A stretch of 64,000 bases of DNA from Aeromonas hydrophila subsp. hydrophila ATCC 7966 (lineage in GTDB: Bacteria; Pseudomonadota; Gammaproteobacteria; Enterobacterales; Aeromonadaceae), in the NCBI RefSeq assembly GCF_000014805.1, contig NC_008570.1, positions 738,501 to 802,500 on the forward strand, read 5' to 3'. The notes beneath the pieces were generated by a model. The model was not told where the DNA came from. It saw only the letters and a list, made by a program, of their open reading frames with translations, and made no database searches. A program made the position numbers and the translations under genes. Shown piece after piece: positions 34,768-45,174 of the stretch (the stretch's first letter is position 1; every line of letters starts with the position of its first letter).

Positions 34768-35247
34768 TCAGCCGAGGCGCCCCTTGAGCTGCTGCCACAG
34801 CGCCCGTTTCTGGGCCGGGCTGGGCGCGAGCGGACAGATCAGGGCCTCTGGCCAGGCGGGATCGGCCGCCTCCAGCCAGAGCAGGGGCGGGGTGTGGCCG
34901 ACGGGCAGGCTGCTCAGCAGGCTGACCTCGTCGCTGCCGATGCCGAGCAGCTGGCAGAGATCCGCCAGCAGGCTGGGGGCGGGCAGCCGGCTCGCCAGGA
35001 TCCAGAGCTTGCCGCTTGGCGGCTCGCTCGGCACGGCCGAGGCGGGGGCCACCTCCTGCTCGCTTGCCGGGATCTCATTGGCCGAAGCGGGCGCAACCTG
35101 ATGGCCCGCCAGCAGGGCTGGCCGGCGCAGTTGCCAGCTCGGGATGCCCATCCGGGCCAGCAGGTGTTGCCGCAGGCGACCGGATGCCTGGTCAGGTTGC
35201 GCGGGGGTGGGCTCCCGCGCCGTGGTCAGCTGCACTGGATCTTGCAT
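34768..35247 (-). CDS. holD: DNA polymerase III psi subunit
   Basis: 159 residues with the ATG at 35247; another ATG at 35274 would add nine residues, and neither has a strong ribosome binding site. Psi, with chi (HolC), links the clamp loader to single-strand binding protein. The N-terminal segment RLRQHLLARMGIPSWQLRRPALLAGHQ and C-terminal AQKRALWQQLKGRL agree with HolD. There is an Ala/Glu/Pro-rich insertion in the middle (about 60-85). rimI follows, as in E. coli. It is divergent from ravA. Confidence 0.88.
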   Translation of the reverse strand: MQDPVQLTTAREPTPAQPDQASGRLRQHLLARMGIPSWQLRRPALLAGHQVAPASANEIPASEQEVAPASAVPSEPPSGKLWILASRLPAPSLLADLCQLLGIGSDEVSLLSSLPVGHTPPLLWLEAADPAWPEALICPLAPSPAQKRALWQQLKGRLG

Positions 35248-35485
35248 GGACGATGACTCAGTCTTGATCTGCATTGATGAAAAAAGCTCTGCGCAGGGTA
35301 CACTCGAACGCGTTTTGCTGCATCTTTTGCGGTATGTTTTAGCCAGGTGAGGCGGCCCGGCGCTCGGCAACCGGCCGGAGCGAGCCACAGGCGGCCTCCC
35401 GACAATCCAACAAGCAGGACAGGGAACCTTCGATTGCGTCGCGGGTGTGCCGGTTCCAGACAACCCCAGTATCGGAAGTGTGCCT

Positions 35486-37093
35486 ATGCCACCTTTAGCA
35501 TCACAGAATCTTCGTCTCGCCCCCATTCACGAGCGCCTGCCACGCCTGCTGTCGGCCCTCGGCGAGGGGCTCTACGAGCGCCAGGATGCCCTGCGGCTCG
35601 GTCTGCTGGCGGCCCTGTGCGGTGAGAGCGTGTTTCTGCTGGGCCCGCCCGGCATCGCCAAGAGCCTGATCGCGCGGCGTCTCAAGCTGGCCTTCTTCGA
35701 TGCCCGCCACTTCGAATACCTGATGACCCGTTTCAGCACGCCGGAGGAGGTGTTCGGCCCCCTCTCCATTCAGGCGCTGAAGGAAGATGGCAAGTATCTG
35801 CGGCTCACCGCCGGCTACCTGCCGGAGGCCGAGGTGGTGTTCCTCGATGAGATCTGGAAGGCGGGCCCCGCCATCCTCAACACCCTGCTCACCGCCATCA
35901 ACGAGCGGCAGTTTCGCAACGGCGACAGTCAGCACCCCATCCCCATGCGGCTGCTGGTGACCGCCTCCAACGAGCTGCCGGCCCCCGACAGCGGGCTGGA
36001 AGCGCTCTACGACCGCATGCTGGTGCGGATCTGGATGGACCGGGTGCAGGAGAAGGCCAACTTCCAGGCCATGCTGGCTAGCGACGGTCAATCCCACCAG
36101 AATCTGCCGCCCTCGGTGCAGATCCACGGCGAGGAGTACCTAGAGTGGCAGGAGCAGATCGACCGGATCCGGTTGCCGGATGACTGCTTCGAGCTCATCT
36201 ATCAGCTGCGCCAGCAGCTCGACAGCCAGCTGGCCCACAGCTGCTATGTGTCGGATCGGCGCTGGAAGAAGGCCGTCAGGCTCATCAAGGCGAGCGCCTT
36301 TTTCAACGGCCGCGACGAGGTGGCCCCGCTCGATCTGCTGCTGTTCAAGGATTGCCTCTGGCATGACGAGGCCTCGCGCACCGCCCTGCTGGAGATGATG
36401 ACCGAGTTCTCCCGCCTCTACGGCTATCAGCAGCTGGCCATGACTCGTCAGCTGATGGGGCTGCGGGAGCAGTTCAAGCAGCTCAAACAGAGCGTGGCCC
36501 AGCGCCTGTGCTGCAAGGCCAGAAAGCGCCAGCAGTGGTTCGGGCGCCGCGCCCGCGGCATCCAGATACCGCTGGCCAACGCCCGCCCGTTCGGCAAGCT
36601 GGCGCACTTCCACCTGCTCACCCCGGCGGCGCTGGATGGCGACGATCCGGAGCGGCTGGTGGAGACGCTGGTGTTCGACCGCACCCTGCTCTCCCACTGG
36701 CATCCCACCGGCGAGGCGCTGGTGGGCTGGCCGCTCGGCAACCCCAAGGAGGGCCACTACGAGCTGGTGCTGGACGACGAGCTGCGACTGCACGTGCTGG
36801 ATCTGCAGCGCCAGCAAATTCCCCTGGTGCTGGTGGAGCGCAACCCCATCCCCGAGGTGGTGATCGCCCCCTGGCAGGCCGCCCTGACCGGGCTGCTGGC
36901 AGAAGCTGGCGTGCTGGCGCAGGAGCTCAAGCGCCAGCGCAACCTGTTCGAGCGCCATCAGCAGCACCTCTTCATCGGTCGCCACTGGCTGCAGCAGGTG
37001 GAGGACAGCTTCTTCGTGCTGAACCGGGATCTGGACCAGCTGCGCAGCGATCTCAGCCACTGGCACGACCGGCTGCCGCAGCTGGACGCCTGA
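35486..37093 (+). CDS. ravA: MoxR-family AAA+ ATPase RavA
   Basis: 535 residues (E. coli RavA 498). The AAA+ module (about 20-320) has Walker A GPPGIAKSLIARRL, Walker B EVVFLDEIWKAG and the sensor segment LLVTASNELPAPD; the C-terminal part holds the LARA domain, which in E. coli binds lysine decarboxylase LdcI. RavA works with ViaA, and in E. coli affects fumarate reductase, respiratory complexes and aminoglycoside sensitivity. GGAAG is seven bases before the ATG. viaA follows after 52 bases. Confidence 0.95.
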   Translation: MPPLASQNLRLAPIHERLPRLLSALGEGLYERQDALRLGLLAALCGESVFLLGPPGIAKSLIARRLKLAFFDARHFEYLMTRFSTPEEVFGPLSIQALKEDGKYLRLTAGYLPEAEVVFLDEIWKAGPAILNTLLTAINERQFRNGDSQHPIPMRLLVTASNELPAPDSGLEALYDRMLVRIWMDRVQEKANFQAMLASDGQSHQNLPPSVQIHGEEYLEWQEQIDRIRLPDDCFELIYQLRQQLDSQLAHSCYVSDRRWKKAVRLIKASAFFNGRDEVAPLDLLLFKDCLWHDEASRTALLEMMTEFSRLYGYQQLAMTRQLMGLREQFKQLKQSVAQRLCCKARKRQQWFGRRARGIQIPLANARPFGKLAHFHLLTPAALDGDDPERLVETLVFDRTLLSHWHPTGEALVGWPLGNPKEGHYELVLDDELRLHVLDLQRQQIPLVLVERNPIPEVVIAPWQAALTGLLAEAGVLAQELKRQRNLFERHQQHLFIGRHWLQQVEDSFFVLNRDLDQLRSDLSHWHDRLPQLDA

Positions 37094-37145
37094 GCCATGG
37101 CGAGCGCGAAAGGGACTGTGGTAAGCCTGGTCGGCGGAGGTCGCC

Positions 37146-38600
37146 ATGCTTGAGATCGGCATGATGGATCTGGGGCTGCTCATCGGCGAGGGGGAGCTGG
37201 CGGGCGAGATGGCGCTGTTGCTGGCCTCCACTCCCAAGATCTCCGAGTTCATCAAGCGCTCCCCGCTGCAGGGCAGATTGTTGCAAAAGCGCATCCGCCG
37301 CTGGAGCGAACAGCTGGGGGAGGAGATGCGCCACAAGCCGGTGCCGGTGGCGCTGGAGCAGGAGTATCGCCTCTATCAGGCCCACAAGGGGTTGCCGCTG
37401 GCCGAGCTGATGGGGCGCCTGCCGGCCCTGCTGGACGGGCTGGAGCAGTACAGTCCCTTCGCCGGCGAGGCGCGCAGCCTGGTGCGCCAGCTGATGGCTC
37501 ACCCCACCGACAGCCAGCGCCAGCTGCTGATCGAGAAGTGGCGCACCAGCCTGGTGGGCAGCCTGCTGCAGTTGCAGCAGCAGATCGCCGAGGCGGAGCG
37601 GGAGAAGCAGCGCCAGGAGATAGAAGATCAGCTGCTGGCGAGCCGTACCCTGGCCGATGCGCTCGATCCCAACCAGATCTCCGCCGGCGGGCTGTGGGAT
37701 CTGGCGCAGGGCAGCTGGCACAAGCGCAGCCTGGTGCTGGTCAAGCAGTATGCCCGCATGCTGCAACGCGAGCCGCTGCTGGCGGAGATCGCCAACCTGC
37801 TGGGGCGCAGCCAGCAGGACAACCGGGCCAACGACTCGCCGGTGCCGCCGGTGCAGGTGCACGAGCTGGAGGAGGTGCAGACCGACGACGTGCCGGACGA
37901 TCTGGTGGGTATTCACCCGGCCAGCGATCTGATGCGCCTCTTGCCGAGCGAGGCGGTGATGCTGGCGCTGCCGGAGCTGGAACTGGAGTTCTACCGCCGC
38001 TATCTGGAGCGGCGCCTGCTCAGCTACCAATCGCGTGGCACCCTGCCACGCCAGCGCATCATGCTGCGCACCCCGGAACTTGGTGGGCGGCAACTGCAGC
38101 AACGGGGGCCCTTCATCGTCTGCATCGACACCTCGGGCTCCATGGGGGGATACCCGGAGGAGTGTGCCAAGGCGCTGTTTCTGGCGCTGCTCAAGGTAGC
38201 GATGGACGAGAAGCGGGGCTGCTACCTGATGCTCTTCTCCACCGAGGTGGCGACCCTGGAGATCACCGCCGACACCGGGCTCGACAAGGCGGAGCGCTTC
38301 CTCTCCATGAGTTTTCACGGCGGCACCGATCTGGTGCCCTGCCTCGAGAAGGCCCTGATCAAGCTGGATGACCCCGCCTTTGCCAAGGCGGACGTGCTGG
38401 TGGTCTCCGACTTCATCGCCCAGAGCCTGCCCCACAGCCTGCTGGATCGGATGAACCGCCAGCGCCAGCAGCAGACCCGCTTTCACGCGGTGGCCATGTC
38501 CCGCCATGCCAAACCGGCGCTGCTGCGGGTGTTCGACAACAGCTGGCTGCTCGATTGCGGCCTGCGCGGGCGCCTGCTGCGGCGCTGGCAGCGCAGTTGA
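37146..38600 (+). CDS. viaA: von Willebrand A-domain protein ViaA
   Basis: 484 residues, E. coli ViaA 483. The C-terminal VWA domain (about 320-484) has an intact MIDAS metal site: DTSGSMGG, then T (FHGGTDL) and D (VVSDFIA). The N-terminal half is helical. ViaA stimulates RavA ATPase activity and binds the membrane. It forms the second gene of the conserved ravA-viaA operon. Confidence 0.95.
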   Translation: MLEIGMMDLGLLIGEGELAGEMALLLASTPKISEFIKRSPLQGRLLQKRIRRWSEQLGEEMRHKPVPVALEQEYRLYQAHKGLPLAELMGRLPALLDGLEQYSPFAGEARSLVRQLMAHPTDSQRQLLIEKWRTSLVGSLLQLQQQIAEAEREKQRQEIEDQLLASRTLADALDPNQISAGGLWDLAQGSWHKRSLVLVKQYARMLQREPLLAEIANLLGRSQQDNRANDSPVPPVQVHELEEVQTDDVPDDLVGIHPASDLMRLLPSEAVMLALPELELEFYRRYLERRLLSYQSRGTLPRQRIMLRTPELGGRQLQQRGPFIVCIDTSGSMGGYPEECAKALFLALLKVAMDEKRGCYLMLFSTEVATLEITADTGLDKAERFLSMSFHGGTDLVPCLEKALIKLDDPAFAKADVLVVSDFIAQSLPHSLLDRMNRQRQQQTRFHAVAMSRHAKPALLRVFDNSWLLDCGLRGRLLRRWQRS

Positions 38601-38609
38601 GACGGGCCG

Positions 38610-39617
38610 TCAGCAGCGAGGCTGGTGGCCGAGCCCCCGTTCGTTGACCTGTTCCTGATCCAGCAGCGGCTGGCCGCTCGGCTGGGAGACGTAAAAACCC
38701 TGCTTGCCGCTGCGCTTGACCCGATACATGGCCTGGTCGGCCCGGGCCAGCGCCGTGCTGAAATCATCCTGCGGCCGGATCGCCGCAATACCCATGCTCA
38801 ATCCCACCGAGGCGTCGCCGTTGGGCAGCTCGAACGGGGTGGAGATGGCGTTGATGCACTGGCGGGCCAGGTGGCTGGTGCGGGGATCGTCGCTGGTCCA
38901 GGGCAGCAGCAGCACGAATTCGTCGCCGCCGAGCCGGCCTATCTTCACCCCCTCCTCGCAGCAGTCGCGCAGGCGGCGGGTGAGGGCGATCAGCAGCTCG
39001 TCGCCGGCGCGGTGGCCCAGGTTGTCGTTGACCTGCTTGAAGTCGTCGAGATCGATGAAGCAGATCGCCTGGTACTCCTGCGGGAACTGGCGCTGCAGTG
39101 CGGTGCGGTTGAGCAGGCCGGTGAGGGGATCCCGGTGGGCCAGCTGGGCCAGCTGCTGCTCGTACTCCTTCTCGTGGGTGATGTCGATGTGGGTACCCAT
39201 CACCCGGATGGGATTGCCCTGTGCGTCCCGCTCCACCACCCGGCCCCGGTCCAGCACCCAGGTGGTCTTGCCGTCCTTGGCGATCATCCGGTGCATCACC
39301 TGATAAAACGGGCTCTTGCCGCTCAGGTGATCGAAGAAGGCCTGCAGTACCCGCTCCCTGTCTTCCGGGTGCAGGTGCTCGCGCCAGACGTCGAAGTGGG
39401 CTGACAGCTCCTTGGGCTGGTAGCCGAGCATGGCGCCCCAGCGGCGGTTGAAGATGATGAGCTTGCCGGTGGGCACATGGTTCTGCCAGATGCACAGGCC
39501 GGTGCCGTCCATGGCGGCTTCCAGCTTCTCCCGCGCATCCTCGGCGACCCGCTTGAGCCGTTCGTTCTCCTGCAGCAGCTTGTCGTAGGCCGCCTGCAGC
39601 TCCTGGTATGTCATCAA
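38610..39617 (-). CDS. PAS-GGDEF diguanylate cyclase
   Basis: 335 residues. Coiled coil at about 4-38, PAS domain with PAC (about 35-165, TGKLIIFNRRWGAMLGY, GTHIDITHEKEYEQQL), then GGDEF (about 170-320). The active site GGDEF is intact (GRLGGDEFVLLL). DPLTGLLNRTALQRQF is the usual linker. An RxxD inhibitory motif is not seen five residues before the active site. It has no membrane span. Transcribed convergently with viaA; a second ATG at 39614 is equally possible. Confidence 0.9.
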   Translation of the reverse strand: MMTYQELQAAYDKLLQENERLKRVAEDAREKLEAAMDGTGLCIWQNHVPTGKLIIFNRRWGAMLGYQPKELSAHFDVWREHLHPEDRERVLQAFFDHLSGKSPFYQVMHRMIAKDGKTTWVLDRGRVVERDAQGNPIRVMGTHIDITHEKEYEQQLAQLAHRDPLTGLLNRTALQRQFPQEYQAICFIDLDDFKQVNDNLGHRAGDELLIALTRRLRDCCEEGVKIGRLGGDEFVLLLPWTSDDPRTSHLARQCINAISTPFELPNGDASVGLSMGIAAIRPQDDFSTALARADQAMYRVKRSGKQGFYVSQPSGQPLLDQEQVNERGLGHQPRC

Positions 39618-39825
39618 CCCGCGCTTCCCTGTAGTGGATGGCGCTTATAGTCGATGCTGATTTTCCATCTGTAAAGAGGCACGAGGGGTCAGTGTGAGAG
39701 CCCGCCAGATCTGGCTGATTTTCTCTCTTTCTCCCTGGTGGCTGTGTGCTTGAACAAGGCAGGATATGATGGTCATAGTGAACACACCTGCCTAGCTGCA
39801 CCACCAGAGGGGAAACCGAACCGGC

Positions 39826-40758
39826 ATGAAACGCATCATGACCCTGATCCTGCTGACGGGATTGTGCACGCCCCTCGCCTGGGCGGCCCGGGCGCCGCTG
39901 ACCGAACCCCAGCTCTCCCGCGAGCTGCAGCTGCTGGAAGAGGGCTTCCAGCCCGACCGCATATTCCGGCTGCGCATCGCCGCGCTGGTGGCGAGCAAGG
40001 ATGAGTATCCCCTCGACGTGCAGGGGCGCATCGTGCGCCTGCAGTGCTGGGCCATGCCCGCCGAGTGGGACAGCGAGTATCGCGCCGTGGTGGCCTTTGC
40101 CGATCAGCAGCTGGCCATCGCCCGGGCCCGCAAGGACAGGATCACCGAGACCGGCCTGCTCACCTGTCGCGGTTTTCACCAGCAGCTGCTTGGCAACATG
40201 GACCAGGCCAAGGCCGACTATCAGCAGGCGCTGGTACTTGCCCGCCGGCTCGGCGATCGGCTGCAGGAGGCCGACATTCTCAGCTTTCGCGGCGACATGT
40301 ACGCCTATCAGGGGGAGCTGGCGGAGGGGCTGATGGAGCTTATCGAGGCGCACAAGCGCTTCGAGTCGCTGGGGCAGGACGGCAAGGCGCTGGCCCAGAT
40401 CGCCAACGCCTACCGGCGGATGGGGCTCTACGAGCGGGCCGAGGGCTACTTCAAGGAGCTGGAGCACGACTACGGCACCCTGGGGGATCAGGAGCGGCTG
40501 GTGGACATCCGCTCCCAGCAGGGGCTGCTCTATGCCGAGATGGGGGAGTATGAACGGGCCCTGCCGCTGATGATCCAGGCCGAGCAGCTCTACCGCTCCC
40601 AGCAGAAGGAGGGGTTGCTGGCCTGGATCCAGATCGAGATCGCCACCATCCTGCTCAACCAGAACAAGGTGGCCGAGGCGGTGAGCAAGCTGCAGCAGGC
40701 GGATGCCATCCTGCGCAGTGGCGAGAGCTCCGACAGCGTGACTTTGGGCAACTGGTGA
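39826..40758 (+). CDS. exported TPR protein; likely 5' part of a split TPR-GGDEF gene
   Basis: 310 residues. Signal peptide MKRIMTLILLTGLCTPLAWA, then tandem TPR repeats (about 90-300; for example MDQAKADYQQALVLARRLGD and MGEYERALPLMIQAEQLYR). The frame ends at TGA 40756-40758. The TPR pattern continues in the next ORF, in the -1 frame, and leads into a membrane helix and a GGDEF domain. In related periplasmic-sensing cyclases these regions are a single protein of about 600 residues. A heptamer T_TTG_GGC at 40743-40749 lies in the correct register for -1 slippage. Alternatives are a one-base deletion (strain mutation or sequencing error) or two proteins coupled by overlap. Confidence 0.75.
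   Translation: MKRIMTLILLTGLCTPLAWAARAPLTEPQLSRELQLLEEGFQPDRIFRLRIAALVASKDEYPLDVQGRIVRLQCWAMPAEWDSEYRAVVAFADQQLAIARARKDRITETGLLTCRGFHQQLLGNMDQAKADYQQALVLARRLGDRLQEADILSFRGDMYAYQGELAEGLMELIEAHKRFESLGQDGKALAQIANAYRRMGLYERAEGYFKELEHDYGTLGDQERLVDIRSQQGLLYAEMGEYERALPLMIQAEQLYRSQQKEGLLAWIQIEIATILLNQNKVAEAVSKLQQADAILRSGESSDSVTLGNW
40743..40749 (+). other. candidate -1 slippery heptamer T_TTG_GGC
   Basis: In the TPR frame the codons are ACT-TTG-GGC, so TTTGGGC follows the X_XXY_YYZ pattern. Slippage by -1 would join codons TTT-GGG-CAA-CTG-GTG-ATG and enter the downstream frame seven bases before the TGA. Loss of one base from a TTTT or GGGG run would produce the same sequence. Confidence 0.5.
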
Positions 40759-41684
40759 TGGGGATGGCGGAGGCGGCGCAGAGCAACCCGACCAAGGCGC
40801 TCTACTACCTGGCCCAGGCCGAGCCCATCTTCGTCAAGGAGAAGAACCAGCGCTTCCTGGCGCGGGTCTACGAGGTGCGGGCCCGGATCCTGGAGCAGCA
40901 GGGCCAGATCAACGGGGCGCTGGCCAGCCTCAAAAAGTACGTCGAGACCAAGCACTCTCTGGAGCGGGTGCTCAGGGAGCAGCGTTCGTTGCAGATGCGC
41001 TTCGAGTTCGATCTGGCCCGCAAGGAGTTGGAGAACCAGGCCCTCAAGACCAAGCAGCTGCTGCAGGAGGCCAAGCTCAAGCAACTGCAGGAGCGGCGCC
41101 ACTGGCAATATGCAGTGGTCATTTTGTTGCTGCTGGTGATGGGCATGCTGGCGCTGCATCAGTTCAACCGCTCCCGCAAGATGCGCCGGCTCGCCATGAC
41201 CGACGATCTGACCGGGCTGCACAACCGCCGCCAGATCCAGGCCAAGGGACAGGCCTGGTTCAAGCAGGCGCGAGAGCATGGCCGGACCTTGTCGGTGCTG
41301 CAGCTCGACATCGATCACTTCAAGCAGGTCAACGACACCTTGGGCCACCACATGGGTGACAAGGTGCTGGCCGAGGTGGCCAGCTGCGTCGCCGCCCAGC
41401 TGCGCTCCCTCGATCGGGTGGGGCGCAACGGTGGCGAGGAGTTTCTGGTGCTGCTGCCCGACACCAGCCTCGACGAGGCGGTCGAGGTGGCGGAGCGGAT
41501 CCGCCATCGGGTCGCCCAGCTGCGCATCGACGGGATGCCGGAGGGGCAGCCGGTGCACGTCAGCATCGGCTGTGCCCAGTACAGCCCCCTCGACGAGAGC
41601 TTCGGCGATCTGGTGCAACGGGCCGACGAGGCCATGTACCGGGCCAAGCAGGCGGGCCGCAACCAGGTGATGCGGGCGGAGTAG
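40755..41684 (+). CDS. diguanylate cyclase; likely 3' part of the split TPR-GGDEF gene
   Basis: 309 residues if started at the GTG at 40755, which overlaps the upstream TGA (or ATG 40758). Visible order: TPR repeats (about 1-60), coiled coil (about 70-115, KELENQALKTKQLLQEAKLK), one membrane helix (about 118-138, YAVVILLLLVMGMLALHQF) and a GGDEF domain (about 145-309). The active site is GGEEF (GRNGGEEFLVLLPD), and MTDDLTGLHNRRQI and LDIDHFKQVNDTLGH are intact, so catalysis is expected. On its own it would lack a signal peptide and the TPRs would face the cytoplasm, so function as a sensor needs the frame to be joined with the upstream ORF. Confidence 0.8.
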   Translation: MMGMAEAAQSNPTKALYYLAQAEPIFVKEKNQRFLARVYEVRARILEQQGQINGALASLKKYVETKHSLERVLREQRSLQMRFEFDLARKELENQALKTKQLLQEAKLKQLQERRHWQYAVVILLLLVMGMLALHQFNRSRKMRRLAMTDDLTGLHNRRQIQAKGQAWFKQAREHGRTLSVLQLDIDHFKQVNDTLGHHMGDKVLAEVASCVAAQLRSLDRVGRNGGEEFLVLLPDTSLDEAVEVAERIRHRVAQLRIDGMPEGQPVHVSIGCAQYSPLDESFGDLVQRADEAMYRAKQAGRNQVMRAE

Positions 41685-41744
41685 GGGGCGCAGGCTCCCC
41701 TGCTCGCCTGCAAAGCCGGGCTGGGTATTTTTCACTCGCGCGGG

Positions 41745-41750
41745 TATAAT
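41745..41750 (+). promoter_or_regulatory. candidate -10 element upstream of prfC
   Basis: A consensus TATAAT about 190 bases before prfC. No -35 hexamer at proper spacing is convincing. The long 5' leader between it and prfC contains no ORF or recognised structure. Confidence 0.35.
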
Positions 41751-41941
41751 GTCGCGCAATTTTGCTTTGGCTCAGGTGAGAAGACCCATGTAACGCAACC
41801 CTCTCCCTCTCTCCACCGGTTGGTCTGATGCCAGCTTGGTGTGGCTCGTTGCGTATCCATGCCGGACCGTGAGTCAATGCGGCACTCCGGAATTATCCCA
41901 CGGTGGCTTAAGGCCGCCGCCCAATAGAAGAACGTTGAATT

Positions 41942-43528
<1,587 letters not shown>

Positions 43529-43557
43529 TAAGGGCTTGCCCGCTAGGCAGACAAGAT

Positions 43558-43591
43558 AAAAAAAGACCCCGCCCAGGCGGGGTCTTTTTTT
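43558..43591 (+). terminator. Rho-independent terminator after prfC
   Basis: AAAGACCCCGCC-CAGG-CGGGGTCTTTTTTT; the stem is 11 bp with a run of seven T. Confidence 0.95.
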
Positions 43592-43696
43592 GCATGGCGA
43601 TCAAGGTGCAGATGGGGGATGAGCTGCCATCACCCGTCGACAAGGGGGGTAATGCCCCCTATAAAGGAGGCTGTTACATGATTCAGGGAGTGATGC

Positions 43697-44035
43697 ATGT
43701 CGGTCGAACTGCCCGTCGAGGCACAATTTCAAGCTTACAACGCCCACGATCTCGAGGCCTTCCTGGCCTGCTTCTGCGAGGCGTTCAAGGGATACCGGAT
43801 GCCGACGGAGAGCCCGAGCACGGTGGGCAAGGGGGCGCTCAGAGCCTTCTATGCCGAGCATCGTTTCAACAACCCGGCTCTGCGGGCAGAGCTGCTGTCG
43901 AGAACCGTCATCGGCAACAAGGTGTTTGATCACGAGTTGATCTATGGCCTCTCCCCCGAGCCGCTGGAGAGCATGGCCGTCTTCGAAGTGGAGGCGGGCC
44001 TGATCAAGACGGCCTGGTTCTACTTCCCCACCTGA
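43697..44035 (+). CDS. NTF2/SnoaL-like protein
   Basis: 112 residues, no signal peptide. EAQFQAYNAHDLEAFLACF is the typical first helix of the nuclear transport factor 2-like (SnoaL) fold, followed by LRAFYAEHRFNNPALRAELL and a beta-sheet ending AGLIKTAWFYFP. Members are small cone-shaped enzymes or binding proteins; steroid isomerase-type activity is not implied. GGGAG lies eight bases before the ATG. No operon partner. Confidence 0.8.
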   Translation: MSVELPVEAQFQAYNAHDLEAFLACFCEAFKGYRMPTESPSTVGKGALRAFYAEHRFNNPALRAELLSRTVIGNKVFDHELIYGLSPEPLESMAVFEVEAGLIKTAWFYFPT

Positions 44036-44101
44036 AAAGCGCCCAGCGTTCCTGTCTGCCTTGGCCTGACTGCCAACACCGTCCGCTAACACCGGCTGGT
44101 G

Positions 44102-44596
44102 TCAGGCCTCGCCCTCCATGCCGCTGGCGAGGTTTGCCAACCAGCGTTTGACCAGCAGCAACTCCTCCTCGGCCAGCGGGGCGGCCAGCTCCTGCTCCAG
44201 CCGGGCGACCCTGGTCTTGGCCTCGGCCAGCAGCGCGGCGCCCGCCGGGCTCAGGCTGAGCTGCTGGATGCGGCCATGCTGGAGGTGAGGGGTGCGGGCC
44301 AGCAGGCCGCTGCGCTCCAGGCTGCTCACCATGGGGCTCACCGTCTGGGGGGTGAGCAGGGTGAGCCGGGCGAGCTCGGCGTTGGAGCTGCCGGGGTAGG
44401 CATCCAGCATGGTGAGCAGGGCAAACTGGGGCGCCGTGATGGGCAGGTCCGCCAGCGCCCGCTCCATGCGCAGGCGCTGGGCGGCCGCGGCCTGGCGCAG
44501 CAGATAGCCGAGGTGACCCGCTTCGCCGCGCTTGCCCTCGCCGGGGGCGGGCAGGGGGATGGGCTGCTCTGTACTCAAGGGGGGCTTGTTTATCAT
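44102..44596 (-). CDS. MarR-family transcriptional regulator
   Basis: 164 residues. Winged helix-turn-helix with SNAELARLTLLTPQTVSPMVSSLERSGLL (recognition helix region) and wing residues GRIQQLSLSPAGAALL. Divergent from an AhpD-like gene, suggesting that it represses this gene in response to an oxidant or phenolic ligand. Two repeats CTGATAT 19 bases apart lie in the intergenic region. No Cys is placed like OhrR Cys15, so a sensing mechanism is not evident. Confidence 0.9.
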   Translation of the reverse strand: MINKPPLSTEQPIPLPAPGEGKRGEAGHLGYLLRQAAAAQRLRMERALADLPITAPQFALLTMLDAYPGSSNAELARLTLLTPQTVSPMVSSLERSGLLARTPHLQHGRIQQLSLSPAGAALLAEAKTRVARLEQELAAPLAEEELLLVKRWLANLASGMEGEA

Positions 44597-44597
44597 G

Positions 44598-44631
44598 TCA
44601 GGGTGCTGATATGTTGTTCGTGCCCTGATAT
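44598..44631. promoter_or_regulatory. repeats in the marR/ahpD-like divergent promoter
   Basis: TCAGGG (44598-44603) and CCCTGA (44623-44628) form an inverted repeat, and CTGATAT occurs at 44606-44612 and 44625-44631 as a direct repeat 19 bases apart. These are candidate operators for the adjacent MarR protein. Confidence 0.4.
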
Positions 44632-44658
44632 TAAATCATGCCCAAGGAGAACACCAGA

Positions 44659-45117
44659 ATGAGCACCCGCATCGATTACCCTGACTTTCGCCAGCTGCTG
44701 CCGGCGGCTCACGACGCCCTGATCGCCGCCGGCAAGGCGGTGGACGAGGCCGGCCTCGACAAGAGCCTGAGCGAGCTGGTGAAGCTGCGCGCCTCCCAGC
44801 TCAACGGCTGCAGCTTCTGCCTGCAGTATCACCTGAACATCGCCCGTCGCAGCGGGGTGGGGCAGGCCAAGCTGGATCAGCTGGCGGCCTGGCGCGATGC
44901 CACCGTGTTCAGCGCCCCGGAGCGGGCGGCCCTGGCCTGGACCGAGAGCCTGACCCGGCTGCCGCCGGACGGCGTGCCCGACGCCCTCTATGGCGAGCTG
45001 CGCGAGCACTTCAGCGAGGCCCAGATAGTGCAGCTGTCGGTGACGGTGGCCACCATCAACAGCTGGAACCGGCTCGGGGTGGCGCTGCGTTTCGTGCCGC
45101 CCGCCGCCCAGCTCTGA
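44659..45117 (+). CDS. AhpD-like carboxymuconolactone decarboxylase-family protein
   Basis: 152 residues. The core KLRASQLNGCSFCLQYHLNIAR has the CxxC and following His of the AhpD alkylhydroperoxidase family, so it may reduce peroxides using a thiol partner. The start at 44659 is preferred since AAGGAG lies ten bases upstream; an ATG seven codons before it has none. Divergent from the MarR gene, followed by a weak hairpin (about 45131-45158). Confidence 0.88.
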   Translation: MSTRIDYPDFRQLLPAAHDALIAAGKAVDEAGLDKSLSELVKLRASQLNGCSFCLQYHLNIARRSGVGQAKLDQLAAWRDATVFSAPERAALAWTESLTRLPPDGVPDALYGELREHFSEAQIVQLSVTVATINSWNRLGVALRFVPPAAQL

Positions 45118-45174
45118 GCGGCAGGCAAACAAAAGGACGGCATCGCTGCCGCCCTTTTATCCTGAGCTGATCAC

